Made by a program: the position numbers and the translations under genes. 6,156 bases of DNA, taken from positions 1 to 6,156 of the forward strand of contig CAKUTY010000084.1 in the NCBI GenBank assembly GCA_934692455.1, given 5' to 3'. The stretch is from an uncultured Erysipelotrichaceae bacterium (GTDB lineage: Bacteria; Bacillota_I; Bacilli_A; Erysipelotrichales; Erysipelotrichaceae). The notes beneath the pieces are model-generated. The model had not been told where the DNA came from. It worked only from the letters and a program-made list of their open reading frames with translations, and did no database searches. Every line of letters starts with the position of its first letter. Position 1 is the first letter of the stretch. Below are positions 4,257 to 6,156 of the stretch, piece after piece.

Positions 4257-6082
4257 TCAAAAAGATAACGATAATAATCGTAAACCATAATATTCTTAGA
4301 AACTAAATACTTATTACTTACAACATTACTATAATCATCGTCATTATCAGCTAGCCAAGAATAATCCGCAAAAATAGCCATTCCATCACTATCAGACAAG
4401 ATATCCTTGCCAACAATTATTCTAGAATCATATTCAATCCCAAACAAATTTAATACTGTAGGTAAAACATCAATAGTATTACATATCTTATCCACAGTAA
4501 CATCTTCAACACCAGGATTATAAATAATCAAATCATTCTTATATAAACTATACTTATCTAATTCCTTACCAGCCAACTCTTCCATTTGTTCATCTTCCAT
4601 AAAATAAGGATGATGATCACTAGCCATAACAATTACTGTATCCTCTAACTTACCTGCAGCGCTTAATTTATCCAATAAAGTAGTCATAGCCTTCTCTAGT
4701 TCTAAGTTAGCAGAAATGTATGCTCTAACTGTTTCACTATAATCAAGGTCATTAACTAGACTCTTATTCTTCTCAGCCATCGCATTATAACCAAAACCCC
4801 ATTTCGCATGACCTGAAACAGTTACGTAGTAAACCATAAACTTATCTGAATTAATATAGTCATCAATACTGCCATTAATCATCTCATCATCACTAGCAGG
4901 AAAAATACTACAATCCATTCTTGTTTCCATGCCATTTCCACAAGCCTTATAATTATCAAAACCCAAATCCTTTAGATAATAGTCTCTATTTTGAAAATTA
5001 TAAAAATAATCATGATATGCATAAACATCATAGCCTAAGTTCTTAAACAAATTTCCTAATCCATAAGGATAATAATTATGATGACCATTATTATTATAGT
5101 TACCATTCCATTGATTATTTAATACAGCCAAATCAGGCAACAAACCCGTTAGTAAAGAAAACTCACCACCTATAGTAGACAAATTAGTAGGTGTGTAATA
5201 ATTCTTAAAATAAAAACCATCATGAATCATCTTATATAAAGTAGGAGTCAATTCTTTATCTACAAAATAACCATCAAAAGACTCTGCCATTATATAAATT
5301 AGATTCTTACCCTCAAACATACCTGTATATTCATTAGTATAGGTTGGTACTTGATTCTTAAAGTAATTATTCAAATCATTGATAGCCTGATTATCACTTT
5401 CTATACTATCAAAGTCTATGTTACTTATTTGAGGAGTGTATGTTACTTCATCGTCTTTTTCACCCACAGATTCGAGCCCGGAAGATTCGAGCCCAGATTC
5501 GAGTCCAAGCTTCGAGCCCGTAGTTTCCAGCCCCAAATCCCCATTCATAAAAATACTAGAACATACACCTAACTTATCCACATCAGCTTTAATTGAATAG
5601 AATGATTTTAAATCACCACCAAATAAAAACAATATAAATGGAATAATCACAACTAAGATATAAGTAAACTTAGGTTTATTAGACAAGTATCTATTTAAGA
5701 ATAAACCTACAATAAAAGGTAACAAAATTAAGATGATAATCAAGATATTACTAGTAATCACATCAAAGAATAATGTTTTAAAAGCACCACTAGTAACCTG
5801 CTTATACATAGTAAAAGTAGAAGGAGTTATGATAATGCCAAACACCTTCTTAACAATTAAAGCAGTACCATAATAGATACATAATAATAGATTTATGATA
5901 TTAAAGATAAAGTAATTAATTCTCTTTGGAACAAATTGAGATAAATAGCCAATAAATAAACCAATAGTCAAAGAAAAGAAGACTACTGAAACACTTAATG
6001 GCAATTGTAGCACTAACTTATATAATATTTCTTCATAGATAAATAATAGCCCATAGTAAACAATATTAAACATATGAGCCAT
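4235..6082 (-). CDS. LTA synthase / phosphoglycerol transferase family membrane protein (LtaS-like)
   Basis: This 615-residue protein has five N-terminal membrane helices (near 7-27, 30-50, 56-78, 105-129, 138-156), a linker (158-255) and an extracellular sulfatase-fold domain (about 258-565), the standard LtaS layout. The expected metal and catalytic residues are present by motif: E267 in MAESFDGY, nucleophile T303 in LSTIGGEFSLL, HDYFYNFQNRD (357-367, like the substrate-binding H..NRD of LtaS), H425 in VSGHAKWG and D489/H490 in SDHHPYF. Family members transfer glycerol phosphate from phosphatidylglycerol onto lipoteichoic acid or related glycolipids at the outer membrane face; the exact acceptor cannot be told. 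Residues 183-205 are a repetitive GLES insertion encoded by a GC-rich array. The last residues after YRYLFD are encoded antisense to the tRNA. The start is uncertain: ATG at 6082 or codon 4 (6073), with no normally spaced ribosome binding site. Much more AT-rich than the genes to its left. Confidence 0.9.
   Translation of the reverse strand: MAHMFNIVYYGLLFIYEEILYKLVLQLPLSVSVVFFSLTIGLFIGYLSQFVPKRINYFIFNIINLLLCIYYGTALIVKKVFGIIITPSTFTMYKQVTSGAFKTLFFDVITSNILIIILILLPFIVGLFLNRYLSNKPKFTYILVVIIPFILFLFGGDLKSFYSIKADVDKLGVCSSIFMNGDLGLETTGSKLGLESGLESSGLESVGEKDDEVTYTPQISNIDFDSIESDNQAINDLNNYFKNQVPTYTNEYTGMFEGKNLIYIMAESFDGYFVDKELTPTLYKMIHDGFYFKNYYTPTNLSTIGGEFSLLTGLLPDLAVLNNQWNGNYNNNGHHNYYPYGLGNLFKNLGYDVYAYHDYFYNFQNRDYYLKDLGFDNYKACGNGMETRMDCSIFPASDDEMINGSIDDYINSDKFMVYYVTVSGHAKWGFGYNAMAEKNKSLVNDLDYSETVRAYISANLELEKAMTTLLDKLSAAGKLEDTVIVMASDHHPYFMEDEQMEELAGKELDKYSLYKNDLIIYNPGVEDVTVDKICNTIDVLPTVLNLFGIEYDSRIIVGKDILSDSDGMAIFADYSWLADNDDDYSNVVSNKYLVSKNIMVYDYYRYLFDGTPNKS
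5469..5535 (-). repeat. Short GC-rich degenerate repeat array inside the LtaS-like gene
   Basis: On the plus strand the core TTCGAGCCC recurs starting at 5471, 5486, 5498 (as TTCGAGTCC), 5511 and, degenerately, 5525 (TTCCAGCCCC), at intervals of 15, 12, 13 and 14 nt. It encodes the GLES/GLESS repeats of the linker (residues about 183-206). The fourth copy is in a different reading frame from the first three, encoding GSKL instead of GLES, which shows the repetition is at DNA level rather than a selected peptide repeat. The segment is clearly richer in G and C than the surrounding gene. Confidence 0.75.
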
Positions 6083-6085
6083 TAT

Positions 6086-6118
6086 AAAACAAATAGCCCT
6101 TTACGGACTACTTGTTTT
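6086..6118. terminator. Terminator-like hairpin abutting the start of the LtaS-like gene
   Basis: AACAAATAGCCC (6088-6099) and GGACTACTTGTT (6105-6116) form a 12-base stem with two G-U type positions and a five-base loop. Outer A-T pairs extend it to 14. Read rightward it ends in GTTTTC; read leftward in GTTTTATA, so it could terminate in either direction. The leftward tail ends 3 nt before the ATG at 6082. It may be the terminator of a gene to the right of the window, or a leader attenuator that also hides the AAAGGG in its loop and 3' arm. The remaining bases to 6156 contain no gene that I can support. Confidence 0.6.
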
Positions 6119-6156
6119 CATAATGTTTAACAATCAATGAGTTAAGTGAAGTGATA

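Noticed and set aside
5469..5535. Possible CRISPR-like array
   Set aside because: Units are about 9-12 nt with 3-6 nt gaps and lie inside a coding region; no spacers or cas genes.
5351..5572. Plus-strand open frame over the LtaS-like linker
   Set aside because: It is the antisense of a well-supported gene and is kept open mainly by the GC-rich repeat array.

Overview
The window is low-GC DNA with strong AGGAGG-type ribosome binding sites, a CCA-encoding tRNA gene, an LtaS-type membrane sulfatase-fold enzyme and TnpV/DUF6809-type accessory genes. Together these point to a host-associated member of the Bacillota, most like the Erysipelotrichia or related gut Clostridia. This is inferred from gene types and composition, since no taxonomic marker gene is present.

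Left part (1-3254): a divergent locus. On the minus strand lies a 468-residue membrane protein with about 12 helices and a C-terminal LuxR-type helix-turn-helix. It is followed, with a 17-nt overlap, by a small lipoprotein gene that runs off the left edge. On the plus strand lies a 399-residue soluble protein with an N-terminal four-cysteine zinc ribbon and no function I can name. The 196-nt intergenic region holds a striking pair of inverted 22-nt copies of one sequence (19 of 22 positions match), placed against candidate promoters for both directions. The simplest reading is a membrane-tethered regulator controlling its own operon and the divergent gene.

Middle part (about 3257-4100): a more GC-rich patch that looks like the remnant of a mobile or integrative element. 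It holds a non-coding leader, a strong rho-independent terminator, a tnpV gene broken by one extra base, a start/stop-overlapping small DUF6809-like gene, and a long terminal hairpin. No recombinase or mobilisation gene is present.

Right part (4155-6156): a tRNA-Leu (anticodon GAG) with an extended -10 promoter points toward a very AT-rich, convergent LtaS/phosphoglycerol-transferase-like gene. The last 22 nt of that ORF lie antisense to the tRNA 3' end, and its stop codon is the complement of the conserved T-loop TTCA. The enzyme keeps all the expected catalytic residues and carries a small GC-rich repeat array in the linker between its membrane and catalytic parts. A terminator-like hairpin sits only a few bases upstream of its apparent start codon.

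The only candidate for an undescribed system is the left divergent locus: membrane LuxR regulator, coupled lipoprotein and zinc-ribbon protein, with paired operators. The rest is a recognisable tRNA, a cell-envelope gene and element debris with some unusual junctions.
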